This document shows positions 31,744 to 40,530 of a stretch of 64,000 bases of DNA, in pieces. The notes under the pieces were generated by a model. It worked only from the letters and a program-made list of their open reading frames with translations, ran no database searches and was not told the DNA's origin. The translations under genes were made by a program, and so were the position numbers. Origin of the DNA: Streptomyces sp. HUAS CB01. GTDB taxonomy: Bacteria; Actinomycetota; Actinomycetes; Streptomycetales; Streptomycetaceae. Location: positions 6,107,501 to 6,171,500 of the forward strand of contig NZ_CP129137.1 of NCBI RefSeq assembly GCF_030406905.1. Direction: 5' to 3'. How positions within the stretch are numbered: the stretch's first letter is position 1; every line of letters begins with the position of its first letter.

Positions 31744-32108
31744 CGTGCCGACGGGCCCCGTGCCCGGAACGGGCCGTCCGCTCCGGGCGCCTCACCCGCT
31801 CCGCGTTTCACCCGGCCCGGGTGAGGTCCACCCGTGGTCGTCACGGACACGATGCGAACAGGAGCCCGACGCCGCCGGGCCCGCGGGCGCGCCCGCGGCA
31901 CACCGCGCGAGACTCCCGGCCCCGGCCGTGCGCCGGGGCCGCCCCGACCCCCCACCGCCCGCCGACCCCACCGCACCGCCCGACCGGACCCGACCGCCCG
32001 CCCCTCCACCCGACCGGCCGCCATCGCCGCCATCGCCGCCAACGCCGAGCACGCCGAGCACGCCGAGCACGCCGAGCACGCCGAGCACGCCGAGAACGGG
32101 GAACGCTC
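31744..32108. other. Proline-codon-rich leader region of the tkt operon
   Basis: This 365-bp gap before tkt is low-complexity high-GC DNA with CCGCC-rich runs. It contains no convincing gene on either strand. Its last 70 bp are a tandem array of a 9-bp unit, described separately. The region must carry the promoter of the tkt-gnd-zwf operon but no clear -35/-10 pair could be fixed. Confidence 0.4.
32043..32091. repeat. 9-bp tandem repeat just upstream of tkt
   Basis: The unit CGCCGAGCA repeats five times without error and continues into a changed unit (CGCCGAGAA) that leads to the GGGGAA ribosome-binding site of tkt. Two CGCCGCCAT units precede it. The array ends 18 bp before the tkt ATG, so changes in copy number would alter the leader length. 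Confidence 0.85.
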
Positions 32109-34175
32109 ATGACCGACGACCTGGACACCCTGTCGGTGAACACCATCCGCGGCCTGTGCATGGACGCCGTCCAGCGCGCCGAGTCCGGGCACCCGGGCAC
32201 ACCGATGGGCATGGCCCCCGTCGCCTACACGCTCTGGCAGCGGTTCCTGCGGTACGACCCACGGGACCCGATCTGGCCCAACCGAGACCGCTTCGTGCTC
32301 TCCGAGGGCCACGCCTCCACCCTGCTGTGGTCCCTGCTGTACCTGGCCGGCGTCCATGCCGTCGACCCGGACTACGAGGTGCTCGGCCGGCCGGCGGTCA
32401 CGATGGAGGACCTCGAGTCCTTCCGCCAACTGGACTCCCGCTGCCCCGGTCACCCCGAGTACCGCTGGACGAGCGGCGTGGAGACCACGACCGGCCCGCT
32501 CGGCCAGGGCGTCGCCACCTCCGTCGGCATGGCCCTCGCCGGCCGTTGGCTCGGTGCCGCGTACAACCGCGAGGACTTCACGCTCTTCGACTTCGACGTG
32601 TACGCCCTCGCCGGTGACGGCTGCATGATGGAGGGCATCTCCTCCGAGGCCGCCTCGTTCGCCGGCCACCAGCGGCTGTCCAATCTGTGCTGGATCTACG
32701 ACTCGAACCGGGTCACCATCGAGGGCCACACCGACATCACCTTCACCGAGGACGTCGCGGCCCGGTTCCTCGCGTACGGCTGGAACGTGACCACCGTCGC
32801 CGACGCGAACGACCTCGACGCCGTCACCCGGGCCTTCCACGACTTCCGGGCCGAGACCGAACGCCCCACCCTGGTGCTGGTGCACAGCCACATCGGCTAC
32901 GGCTCGCCCGTCGAGGACTCCCCGAAGGCGCACGGCTCACCGCTCGGCCCCGACGGCGTCCGCGCGGCCAAACGCTTCCTCGGCCTGCCCGAGGACGAGG
33001 AGTTCCGGGTGCCCGACGCCGTACGGGAACGGTTCGCCCAGGGCATCGGCACCCGCGGCGCCGAACTGCGCGCCGCGTGGGAGAAGCGGTTCGAGGACTA
33101 CCGCGCCGCATGGCCCGCCGAGGCCGACGAACTGGAGCGCATACAGCGCCGCGAACTCCCCGACGGCTGGGACCGGGCGCTCCCCGAGTTCCCCCCGGAC
33201 CCGAAGGGCCTCGCCACCCGGGACTCCTCGGGCCGGGTGCTGAACGCCCTGGCGCGGAACGTCCCCTGGCTCCTCGGCGGCTCCGCCGACCTGGCCCCGT
33301 CCACGAAGACCAGGCTCACGTTCGACGGCGCGGGGGACCAGGAGCCGGACGAGCCGGGCGGACGCAATCTGCACTTCGGCGTCCGCGAGCACGCGGCCGC
33401 CGCCATCTCGAACGGGATGGCGCTGACGAAACTGCGCCCCTACTGGTCCGGCTTCCTCATCTTCTCCGACTACGCCAAGGGCGCCATCCGGCTGTCGGCG
33501 CTGATGGAACTGCCGGTGGTGCACATCTTCACCCACGACTCCATCGGCGTCGGTGAGGACGGACCCACCCACCAGCCGGTCGAACAGCTCGCGGGGCTGC
33601 GGGCGATGCCGGGTCTGCTGGTGTTCCGCCCCGCGGACGCCGGCGAGGTCACCGAGACCTGGCGCTACGTCGCCGCGCTGCGCCACGAACCGGCGGCGCT
33701 GGTGCTCTCCCGGCAGGCGCTCCCCACGCTCGACCGCACCCGGCTCGGGGCCGCGTCGGGCGTCGCGCGCGGCGCGTACGTCCTGGCCGACGCGCCGTCC
33801 GGCGAGCCGCAGGTGATCCTGCTCGCCACCGGGTCCGAGGTGTCCCTGGCGCTGGCGGCGCGGGAGGAGCTCGCGGGCGAGGGCATCGGCGCCCGGGTGG
33901 TGAGCATGCCGTGCTGGGAGCTGTTCGACCGTCAGCCCCAGGCGTACCGGGACGAGGTGCTGCCGCCGTCCGTGACCGCCCGGGTGGGCGTCGAGCAGGC
34001 GTCCACGTTCGGCTGGGACCGGTACGTCGGCGACCGGGGCGCCCTCGTCGGCATGCACACGTTCGGCGCCTCGGCGCCCCTGAAGCAGCTGCTCGGAAAG
34101 TTCGGGTTCACCGCCCAGCGGGTGGCCGAGACCGCCCGCGGGCTGCTGGCGGCCGGCCGGGAGACGGCGCCGTGA
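32109..34175 (+). CDS. tkt: Transketolase
   Basis: Transketolase moves two-carbon units between sugar phosphates in the non-oxidative pentose-phosphate pathway with thiamine diphosphate. The 688-residue product has the N-terminal RAESGHPGTPMGMA, the TPP motif LAGDGCMMEG ending some 30 residues later at IYDSNRVTIEG, and the middle-domain HDSIGVGEDGPTHQPVEQL. FGVREHAAAAISNG contains the catalytic glutamate. The frame runs upstream through the 9-bp repeats, but the ATG at 32109 with GGGGAA before it gives the standard start MTDDLDTLSVNTIRGL. gnd follows after 61 bp with a similar leader. Confidence 0.96.
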   Translation: MTDDLDTLSVNTIRGLCMDAVQRAESGHPGTPMGMAPVAYTLWQRFLRYDPRDPIWPNRDRFVLSEGHASTLLWSLLYLAGVHAVDPDYEVLGRPAVTMEDLESFRQLDSRCPGHPEYRWTSGVETTTGPLGQGVATSVGMALAGRWLGAAYNREDFTLFDFDVYALAGDGCMMEGISSEAASFAGHQRLSNLCWIYDSNRVTIEGHTDITFTEDVAARFLAYGWNVTTVADANDLDAVTRAFHDFRAETERPTLVLVHSHIGYGSPVEDSPKAHGSPLGPDGVRAAKRFLGLPEDEEFRVPDAVRERFAQGIGTRGAELRAAWEKRFEDYRAAWPAEADELERIQRRELPDGWDRALPEFPPDPKGLATRDSSGRVLNALARNVPWLLGGSADLAPSTKTRLTFDGAGDQEPDEPGGRNLHFGVREHAAAAISNGMALTKLRPYWSGFLIFSDYAKGAIRLSALMELPVVHIFTHDSIGVGEDGPTHQPVEQLAGLRAMPGLLVFRPADAGEVTETWRYVAALRHEPAALVLSRQALPTLDRTRLGAASGVARGAYVLADAPSGEPQVILLATGSEVSLALAAREELAGEGIGARVVSMPCWELFDRQPQAYRDEVLPPSVTARVGVEQASTFGWDRYVGDRGALVGMHTFGASAPLKQLLGKFGFTAQRVAETARGLLAAGRETAP

Positions 34176-34236
34176 CGGGCCGCCGCCGAGCAGCCCCGCA
34201 GACCGTCCGCACCCACCGAGAACGGGGAGAGCGACC

Positions 34237-35268
34237 ATGACCACGGACACACCCATGCAGCTCGGCATGGTCGGACTCGGCCGGATGGGCGCCAACCTCG
34301 TGCGCCGGCTGATGCGCGACGGCCACCGCTGCGTCGTCTACGACCTGGACACCGACGCCGTCAAGGAGATGGAGAAGGAAGGGGCGACCGCCGCCTCCTC
34401 GCTCCACGACCTCGTCGACAGGCTCGAACAGCCCCGCAACGTCTGGCTGATGCTGCCCGCCGGTGTCGTGCAGCCGACCCTGGACCAGCTGGAGGCCCTG
34501 CTGACGGCCGACGACACCGTCGTCGACGGCGGGAACTCCTACTACCGCGACGACATCACCCGCGCCGCGCAGCTCGCCCCCAGCGGGATCCACTACGTGG
34601 ACTGCGGCACCTCCGGAGGGGTGTGGGGCCTCGAACGCGGCTACTGCCTGATGATCGGCGGCGAGGACGAGCCGGTGACACGGCTCGGCCCGGTCTTCCG
34701 CACCATCGCCCCGGGCATCGGCGACGCGGCCCCCACCCCCGGCCGGACCCGCACCGACGGGACCGCCCCGGAGGGCTATCTGCACTGCGGGCCCAGTGGG
34801 GCCGGCCACTTCGTGAAGATGGTCCACAACGGGGTCGAGTACGGGATGATGGCGGCCATCGGCGAAGGGCTCAGCATCATCAAGCACGCCGACGCCGGCC
34901 TGCGTTCGCGCACGGTCGACGCCGAGACCGCCCCGCTGCGCGAGCCGGAGGCGTACCGGTACGAGATCGACGTGGCCGAGGTCGCCGAGGTGTGGCGGCG
35001 CGGCTCGGTCGTCGGGTCCTGGCTGGTCGACCTCGTCGCCGACGCGCTCGCCCGCTCGCCCGGGCTCGACGCGTACACCGGCCGGGTCTCCGACTCCGGT
35101 GAGGGCCGCTGGACGGTCCTGGCGGCGGTCGACGAGAGCGTGCCGGCGCCCGTCATCACCAGCGCGCTGATGCAGCGCTACGAATCGCGCGGACTGGGGC
35201 AGTTCACCGACAAGGTGCTGTCCGCGATGCGCGGCGAGTTCGGCGGTCACGCCGAGAAGGCGGGGTGA
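34237..35268 (+). CDS. gnd: 6-phosphogluconate dehydrogenase, short (GntZ-like) form
   Basis: This enzyme converts 6-phosphogluconate to ribulose-5-phosphate and CO2. At 343 residues it is the short form (about 300-340) rather than the 470-residue form. MQLGMVGLGRMGANLVRRL is the dinucleotide motif, DGGNSYYRD the substrate loop, and GHFVKMVHNGVEYGMM holds the catalytic lysine. An Asp in VVYDLDTD after the second beta strand, where NADP-specific forms have Arg, suggests NAD preference, which is inference. GGGGAGAG precedes the ATG. zwf starts three bases after its stop. Confidence 0.93.
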   Translation: MTTDTPMQLGMVGLGRMGANLVRRLMRDGHRCVVYDLDTDAVKEMEKEGATAASSLHDLVDRLEQPRNVWLMLPAGVVQPTLDQLEALLTADDTVVDGGNSYYRDDITRAAQLAPSGIHYVDCGTSGGVWGLERGYCLMIGGEDEPVTRLGPVFRTIAPGIGDAAPTPGRTRTDGTAPEGYLHCGPSGAGHFVKMVHNGVEYGMMAAIGEGLSIIKHADAGLRSRTVDAETAPLREPEAYRYEIDVAEVAEVWRRGSVVGSWLVDLVADALARSPGLDAYTGRVSDSGEGRWTVLAAVDESVPAPVITSALMQRYESRGLGQFTDKVLSAMRGEFGGHAEKAG

Positions 35269-35271
35269 CCC

Positions 35272-36723
35272 GTGACCGGCGGAACCCGCTCGGAGCACCA
35301 CGGTGCCGTTCCCGACGACCACGTCATCGTGCTGTTCGGGGCCACCGGTGACCTCGCCCGGCGCAAACTGCTGCCGGGACTGTTCCATCTCGCCAAGGCC
35401 GGACTGCTGCCCGACCGCTACCGGATCGTCGGCTCCGCGCCCGCCCAGGCGGCGCTCAGCGACGACGAGTTCCGCAAACGGGCGCGGGAGTCGGTCGCCG
35501 AGTTCGGCAGGTCCGGCCCCGAGGGCGAGGCGTGGCAGCGGTTCGAGGAGTCGCTGTCCTTCGGGGCCGCCGACCCCGAGGACACGGAGCCGCTGATGGA
35601 GGCCGTGCGCGACGCGGAGCAGGCCGTGGGCGGCAGCCCGCGCCGGCTGTTCCACCTCGCCGTGCCACCGAAGGCCTTCGCCTCCGTCATCGAGATGCTC
35701 GGCGCCACGGGCCTCGCGGACGGCGCGCGCGTCATCGTGGAGAAGCCGTTCGGCACGGACCTGCCCTCCGCGCGGGCCCTCAACGAGACCATCCACTCCG
35801 TCTTCGACGAGTCGCGGGTCTTCCGCATCGACCACTTCCTCGGCAAGGAGTCGGTAGACAACATCCTGGCGCTGAGGTTCGCCAACGGCCTGCTGGAGCC
35901 GGTCTGGAACCGCGACCACATCAGCCATGTGCAGATCGACGTGCCGGAGAGGATCGGCATCGAGGGCCGCGCCCAGTTCTTCGAGGGCACCGGCACCTTC
36001 CGGGACATGATCGTCACCCATCTCTTCCAGCTGCTGGGCTTCGTGGCGATGGAGCCGCCCACCACGCTCGCCGCCAAGCCCCTGCGGGACGAGAAGGAGA
36101 AGGTCTTCCAGTCCATGCGGTCACTGGACCCGGCGCACGTGGTGCGCGGGCAGTACGAGGGCTATCGCGAGGAGCCCGGCGTCGACCCCCGCTCGGACAC
36201 GGAGACGTTCGTCGCGCTGCGCGTCGAACTCGACAACTGGCGGTGGGCGGGCGTGCCGTTCTACCTGCGCTCCGGCAAGTCGCTGGCGGAGGGGCGGCAC
36301 ATGGTGACGCTCGGCTTCCGGGAGCCCGCCCTGCGGATGTTCCCGCTGGCCGCACGCCACTGCACCCGTACCAACGAGCTGGTGATCGACTTCGACGACC
36401 CGGGCAGGATCGCGGCGCGATTCCTGGTGAAGGAGCCCGGGCCCGCCATGCGGCTGGACGACGCCGAGATGGTCTTCAGCTACGCCGGGTCCTTCAACTC
36501 CATGCACGCGCTCGAGGGGTACGAGCGCCTCATCCTGGACGCGATGCTCGGCGACCAGTCCCTGTTCACCCGCTCCGACGGCATCGAACGCCTCTGGGAG
36601 GTGTCGACCCCGCTGCTGCAGAACCCGCCGCCGGTCGAGCCCTACGCCCCCGGCTCCTGGGGACCGGACAGCATCGACCGCCTCATCGAGCCGTACCACT
36701 GGAGCCTGCCGGGCCGCGGCTGA
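35272..36723 (+). CDS. zwf: Glucose-6-phosphate dehydrogenase
   Basis: Zwf oxidises glucose-6-phosphate to 6-phosphogluconolactone and makes NADPH. The 483-residue product has the coenzyme motif LFGATGDLARRKLLPGLF, the signature RIDHFLGKESV with the catalytic His-Lys region, and NEPPTTLAA-like MEPPTTLAAKPLRDEKEKVF. The GTG start at 35272 lies three bases after the gnd stop, so the two are co-transcribed. No opcA or lactonase gene follows, unlike the main zwf locus of many actinomycetes, which suggests that this is a second, accessory pentose-phosphate cluster. Confidence 0.95.
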   Translation: MTGGTRSEHHGAVPDDHVIVLFGATGDLARRKLLPGLFHLAKAGLLPDRYRIVGSAPAQAALSDDEFRKRARESVAEFGRSGPEGEAWQRFEESLSFGAADPEDTEPLMEAVRDAEQAVGGSPRRLFHLAVPPKAFASVIEMLGATGLADGARVIVEKPFGTDLPSARALNETIHSVFDESRVFRIDHFLGKESVDNILALRFANGLLEPVWNRDHISHVQIDVPERIGIEGRAQFFEGTGTFRDMIVTHLFQLLGFVAMEPPTTLAAKPLRDEKEKVFQSMRSLDPAHVVRGQYEGYREEPGVDPRSDTETFVALRVELDNWRWAGVPFYLRSGKSLAEGRHMVTLGFREPALRMFPLAARHCTRTNELVIDFDDPGRIAARFLVKEPGPAMRLDDAEMVFSYAGSFNSMHALEGYERLILDAMLGDQSLFTRSDGIERLWEVSTPLLQNPPPVEPYAPGSWGPDSIDRLIEPYHWSLPGRG

Positions 36724-36918
36724 CGCCCGGGGCCGCCCGTCCCGGGTCCGCGTCCCCCGCCGGGGACGCGGACCTTCCGGGCGCGGAGGCCGGCGGGTAC
36801 CGAGCCCGGCGGGCTGCTCCGGATGGCACCGGGCACGTCATCCCCACGGGGTACGCGCGGTGCGGCGGGAGTCCGCTGCCGCACCCGGCGGCGGCCGCCG
36901 CCTCCTAGCCTCGACCGC

Positions 36919-37662
36919 ATGCTGGGGCTTCCCGATCACGTACGCACCTGTCTGTTCGACCTCGACGGCGTCCTCACCCGCACGGCCAAGGTCCACGCCG
37001 CGGCCTGGAAGGAGATGTTCGACGACTTCCTGCGCCGGCGGGCCGATCGCGAAGGAGCCGCCTTCGTACCGTTCGACGCCGTCCGCGACTACGACGAGTA
37101 CGTCGACGGCCGGCCCCGCGACGACGGCGTCCGCACCTTCCTCGCCTCGCGAGGCGTCGAGCTGCCCGAGGGGGCGCCGGACGACCCGCCGGAGCGGGAG
37201 ACCGTCAACGGCCTCGGCACCCGCAAGAACGAACTGGTCCTCCGCCGGATCCGCGAGGACGGCGTGGAGGCGTACGAGGGCTCCGTGGCCTATGTGCACG
37301 CCGTCCGCGACGCCGGGCTGCGCACCGCCGTCGTCTCGTCCAGCGCCAACTGCCGGGACGTGCTCGCCGCCGCCGGTATCGAGGACCTGTTCGACGAGCG
37401 TGTCGACGGGATCGTCGCCCGCGAGCAGGGCCTGCACGGCAAGCCCGCGCCCGACACCTATCTGGCCGCGGCCCGCGCCCTCGGTGCCGCGCCGCGGGAC
37501 GCGGCCGTGTTCGAGGACGCCCTCGCGGGGGTGGAGGCCGGCCGGGCGGGGAGCTTCGGCCTCGTCGTGGGCGTCGACCGCACCGGGCAGGCCGAGGAGC
37601 TGAGGCGGCACGGGGCGGACGTCGTGGTGGACGACCTGGCCGAACTGATGGAGTCACGATGA
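36919..37662 (+). CDS. HAD-family beta-phosphoglucomutase-like enzyme
   Basis: The 247-residue product has all HAD motifs: [12 protein letters not shown] (Asp14 nucleophile, Asp16), [24 protein letters not shown] (Lys) and [13 protein letters not shown] (acidic pair). Beta-phosphoglucomutases interconvert beta-glucose-1-phosphate and glucose-6-phosphate. Its stop overlaps the start of a GH65 phosphorylase gene by four bases, a pairing that is standard for maltose, trehalose or kojibiose phosphorolysis, and this supports the assignment. Translation probably starts at the ATG 36919, although the frame is open further upstream. Confidence 0.88.
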   Translation: MLGLPDHVRTCLFDLDGVLTRTAKVHAAAWKEMFDDFLRRRADREGAAFVPFDAVRDYDEYVDGRPRDDGVRTFLASRGVELPEGAPDDPPERETVNGLGTRKNELVLRRIREDGVEAYEGSVAYVHAVRDAGLRTAVVSSSANCRDVLAAAGIEDLFDERVDGIVAREQGLHGKPAPDTYLAAARALGAAPRDAAVFEDALAGVEAGRAGSFGLVVGVDRTGQAEELRRHGADVVVDDLAELMESR

Positions 37663-40058
37663 TCACCCACTCCGACTACACGGTCGAACCGTGGTGCCTG
37701 CGCGAGACCGGGCTCGACCTGGACGTCCTCGCCCAGAGCGAGTCCGTCTTCGCCCTCGCCAACGGCCACATCGGCTGGCGCGGCAACCTCGACGAGGGCG
37801 AGCCGCACGGGCTCCCCGGCTCCTACCTGAACGGCGTCTACGAACTCCGTCCCCTCCCGTACGCCGAGGCGGGCTACGGCTACCCGGAGTCCGGTCAGAC
37901 GATGGTCAACGTCACCGACGGCAAGATCATCAGGCTGCTCGTGGACGACCACCCCTTCGACCTGCGCTACGGCGAACTCACCTTGCACGAGCGGGTGCTG
38001 GACTTCCGCGCCGGGGTCCTGCGCCGCACCGCGGAGTGGACGTCCCCCGCCGGCAGGTCCGTCCGCATCACCTCCGAGCGGCTGGTGTCGTTCACCCAGC
38101 GCGCCATCGCCGCGATCGCCTACGAGGTGGAGCCGCTGGACGGGACCGTCTCGGTGGCGGTCCAGTCCGAGCTCGTCGCGAACGAGCAGATGCCGCACGC
38201 CACGGGCGACCCCCGGGTCGCCGCGGCCTTCGACACCCCGCTGGAAGCCGAGGAGGACTCCGCCCGGGACACCCGGCTGCGCCTCGTGCACCGCACCAGG
38301 ACCAGCGGACTGCGGGTGGGCACCGCCGCCGACCACCTGGTCGACGGCCCGGCGGGGACGACCTGGTCCGCCGAGAGCGAGCCGGACGTCAGCAGGTTCA
38401 CGGTGACCTCCACCCTGCGGCCCGGGGAGCGGCTGCGGCTCGTGAAGTTCGTCGGCCACGGCTGGTCCGGCCGGCGCTCGCTCCCGGCCGTGCACGACCA
38501 GGTCGACGCCGCGGTCGCCGCCGCCCGCAGCACCGGCTGGGAGGGCCTGCTCGCCGAACAGCGGGCCTTCCTCGACCACTTCTGGTCCTGCGCCGACGTG
38601 GAGGTGGACGGCGACGCGCAGATCCAGCAGGCCGTGCGGTTCTCGCTGTTCCACGTGCTCCAGGCGGCGGCGCGCGGCGAGGAGCGGGCGATCCCCGCCA
38701 AGGGTCTCACCGGCACGGGCTACGACGGGCACTCGTTCTGGGACGTGGAGTCCTTCGTGCTGCCCATGCTCACCCACACCGCCCCGCGGGCCGTCGCGCC
38801 GGTGCTGCGCTGGCGGCACTCCACCCTGCCCGCGGCGCGGGAACGGGCCCGGCAGCTGGGGCTGGCCGGGGCGGCGTTCCCCTGGCGGACCATCAGCGGC
38901 GCCGAGTGCTCCGCCTACTGGCCCGCGGGCACGGCCGCCTTCCACGTCAACGCCGACATCTCCTTCGCCGTGACCCGGTACGTGGAGACGACCGGCGACG
39001 AGGTGTTCGAACGGGGTCCGGGGCTGGAACTGCTCGTGGAGACCGCGCGCCTCTGGCACTCGCTCGGCCACCACGACCCGGAGGGCGTCTTCCACATCGA
39101 CGGCGTCACGGGCCCCGACGAGTACAGCGCCATCGCCCGCGACAACCTGTACACCAATCTGATGGCGCGGCGGAACCTGCTGGTCGCGGCGGACACGGCC
39201 GCCCGCCACGCCGACCGGGCCGAGGAACTGGGCGTCGACGACGAGGAGTCCGCCGCGTGGCGGGACGCGGCCGCCCGGATGGCCGTGCCGTACAACGCGG
39301 CACTCGGTGTGCACGAGCAGTCGGCCGGCTTCACCAGCTTCCAGCACTGGGACTTCGCGAACACCTCGGCCGACCAGTACCCGCTGCTGCTCCACTTCCC
39401 CTACTTCGACCTGTACCGCAAGCAGGTCATCAAACAGGCGGACCTGGTGTTCGCCATGGTGACCTGCGGGGACGACTTCACGCCGGAGCAGAAGGCGCGG
39501 AACTTCGCCTACTACGAGCCGCTGACCGTACGGGACTCCTCGCTCTCCGCCTGCTGCCAGGCCGTGATGGCCGCGGAGACCGGTCATCTGCGGCTCGCCT
39601 ACGCCTATCTGGCCGAGGCCGCGCTGATGGACCTGGAGAACCTGGAGCACAACACCCGCGACGGCCTGCACATCGCCTCCCTCGCGGGCACCTGGATGGC
39701 CCTCGTCCTCGGCCTCGGCGGCATGCGCCGGCACGAGGGCAAGGACGGGGCGCGCGGCGTGCTGGGGTTCTCGCCGCGGCTGCCGGAGCAGCTGACGCGT
39801 CTGCGGTTCACGGTGCTCGTGCACGAACGGAAGGTGCAGGTGGACATCCGCGGCGACACGGTCCGGTACTCCGTGGACGAGGGCGCGCCGCTGCGGATCC
39901 TGCACCACGGCGAACCGCTGTCCGTCTCCCCGGACCGGCCGGTGGAGCGGCGTGTGCCACCGCCACCGGTGCTGCCCGAGACACAGCAGCCGAAGGGCCG
40001 CCGCCCGGCCGACCGCGTCCTCACCGGCGCACCGGCGGACGACCCCGCTGCCTGCTGA
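37659..40058 (+). CDS. GH65 disaccharide phosphorylase (maltose/trehalose/kojibiose type)
   Basis: GH65 enzymes split an alpha-glucosidic disaccharide with phosphate by inversion and give beta-glucose-1-phosphate and glucose. The 799-residue product has an N-terminal beta-sandwich (about 1-260), a linker, and an (alpha/alpha)6 barrel with [17 protein letters not shown], the catalytic acid Glu488 in [10 protein letters not shown], and [14 protein letters not shown] near the phosphate site. The C-terminal 45 residues are proline-rich and probably disordered. The beta-phosphoglucomutase-like gene overlaps it upstream. The exact disaccharide cannot be told from sequence, but trehalose is plausible given treY, treZ and glgX nearby. 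Confidence 0.9.
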   Translation: MITHSDYTVEPWCLRETGLDLDVLAQSESVFALANGHIGWRGNLDEGEPHGLPGSYLNGVYELRPLPYAEAGYGYPESGQTMVNVTDGKIIRLLVDDHPFDLRYGELTLHERVLDFRAGVLRRTAEWTSPAGRSVRITSERLVSFTQRAIAAIAYEVEPLDGTVSVAVQSELVANEQMPHATGDPRVAAAFDTPLEAEEDSARDTRLRLVHRTRTSGLRVGTAADHLVDGPAGTTWSAESEPDVSRFTVTSTLRPGERLRLVKFVGHGWSGRRSLPAVHDQVDAAVAAARSTGWEGLLAEQRAFLDHFWSCADVEVDGDAQIQQAVRFSLFHVLQAAARGEERAIPAKGLTGTGYDGHSFWDVESFVLPMLTHTAPRAVAPVLRWRHSTLPAARERARQLGLAGAAFPWRTISGAECSAYWPAGTAAFHVNADISFAVTRYVETTGDEVFERGPGLELLVETARLWHSLGHHDPEGVFHIDGVTGPDEYSAIARDNLYTNLMARRNLLVAADTAARHADRAEELGVDDEESAAWRDAAARMAVPYNAALGVHEQSAGFTSFQHWDFANTSADQYPLLLHFPYFDLYRKQVIKQADLVFAMVTCGDDFTPEQKARNFAYYEPLTVRDSSLSACCQAVMAAETGHLRLAYAYLAEAALMDLENLEHNTRDGLHIASLAGTWMALVLGLGGMRRHEGKDGARGVLGFSPRLPEQLTRLRFTVLVHERKVQVDIRGDTVRYSVDEGAPLRILHHGEPLSVSPDRPVERRVPPPPVLPETQQPKGRRPADRVLTGAPADDPAAC

Positions 40059-40530
40059 CCCGTGGCGGCACTCGCCCCGCCGGCCGCCACCCGCGGCGAA
40101 GCCCGACTCCCGCGCGATGGGCCCGCCTCCCGCGGCGGGTCAGGGCCCGACGCGCGCGCCGCTGGCCGGCGTTCGCGTTCGCGACGGCGGCTCCGCCGAG
40201 CGCCGGGTTTCCCGGGCGGCGCGGGCCGCCTTCCTGCCGCGCGTCCCGCTCCCGGCGGCGTCTCGCCCGCGCGTCCGGTCCCGGCGCGGGCTCGGCCTGC
40301 GCGTGGCGTCCTGCCGATCCGCGCGGCGTCCCGGCCTCGCGACGGCGGGCGCGTCCCGGCCGCCCGGTTCCGGCACGCCGTCCTGCGTTCCCTCGCCGGG
40401 CCCCCGCCACGCGCGGTCCCCCTCTTCCGCGCCTGGGCCGTGCCCTGTGCCCCGTGCCCCTCGCCACCACCCGCCCCTTGCCGCCGCGCCGGTGTGCCGC
40501 CGTGCCCGGGTCAGCCGGCCGGCGGACCGG
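40059..40530. other. 472-bp convergent gap, no gene seen
   Basis: The stretch between the GH65 gene (plus) and treY (minus) is extremely GC-rich and contains permuted GCGCGTCCCG and CGGGCGGC motifs. Long open frames cross it on both strands, but their products are arginine/alanine/proline-rich strings with no motif. A short inverted repeat GGTTTCCCGG/CCGGGTTTCCCGG-like region near 40200 could be a weak terminator. Confidence 0.45.

Noticed and set aside
32043..32091. The 9-bp tandem array considered as a CRISPR-like array.
   Set aside because: Units are contiguous with no spacers, so it is a simple microsatellite.
31745..32617. A possible proline-rich protein upstream of and overlapping tkt.
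   Set aside because: It overlaps the confident 5' end of transketolase in another frame and is low complexity.
35532..36908. A plus-strand frame of 458 codons within zwf in another phase.
   Set aside because: It lies inside a gene with unmistakable G6PD motifs and encodes only Arg/Gly-rich sequence.
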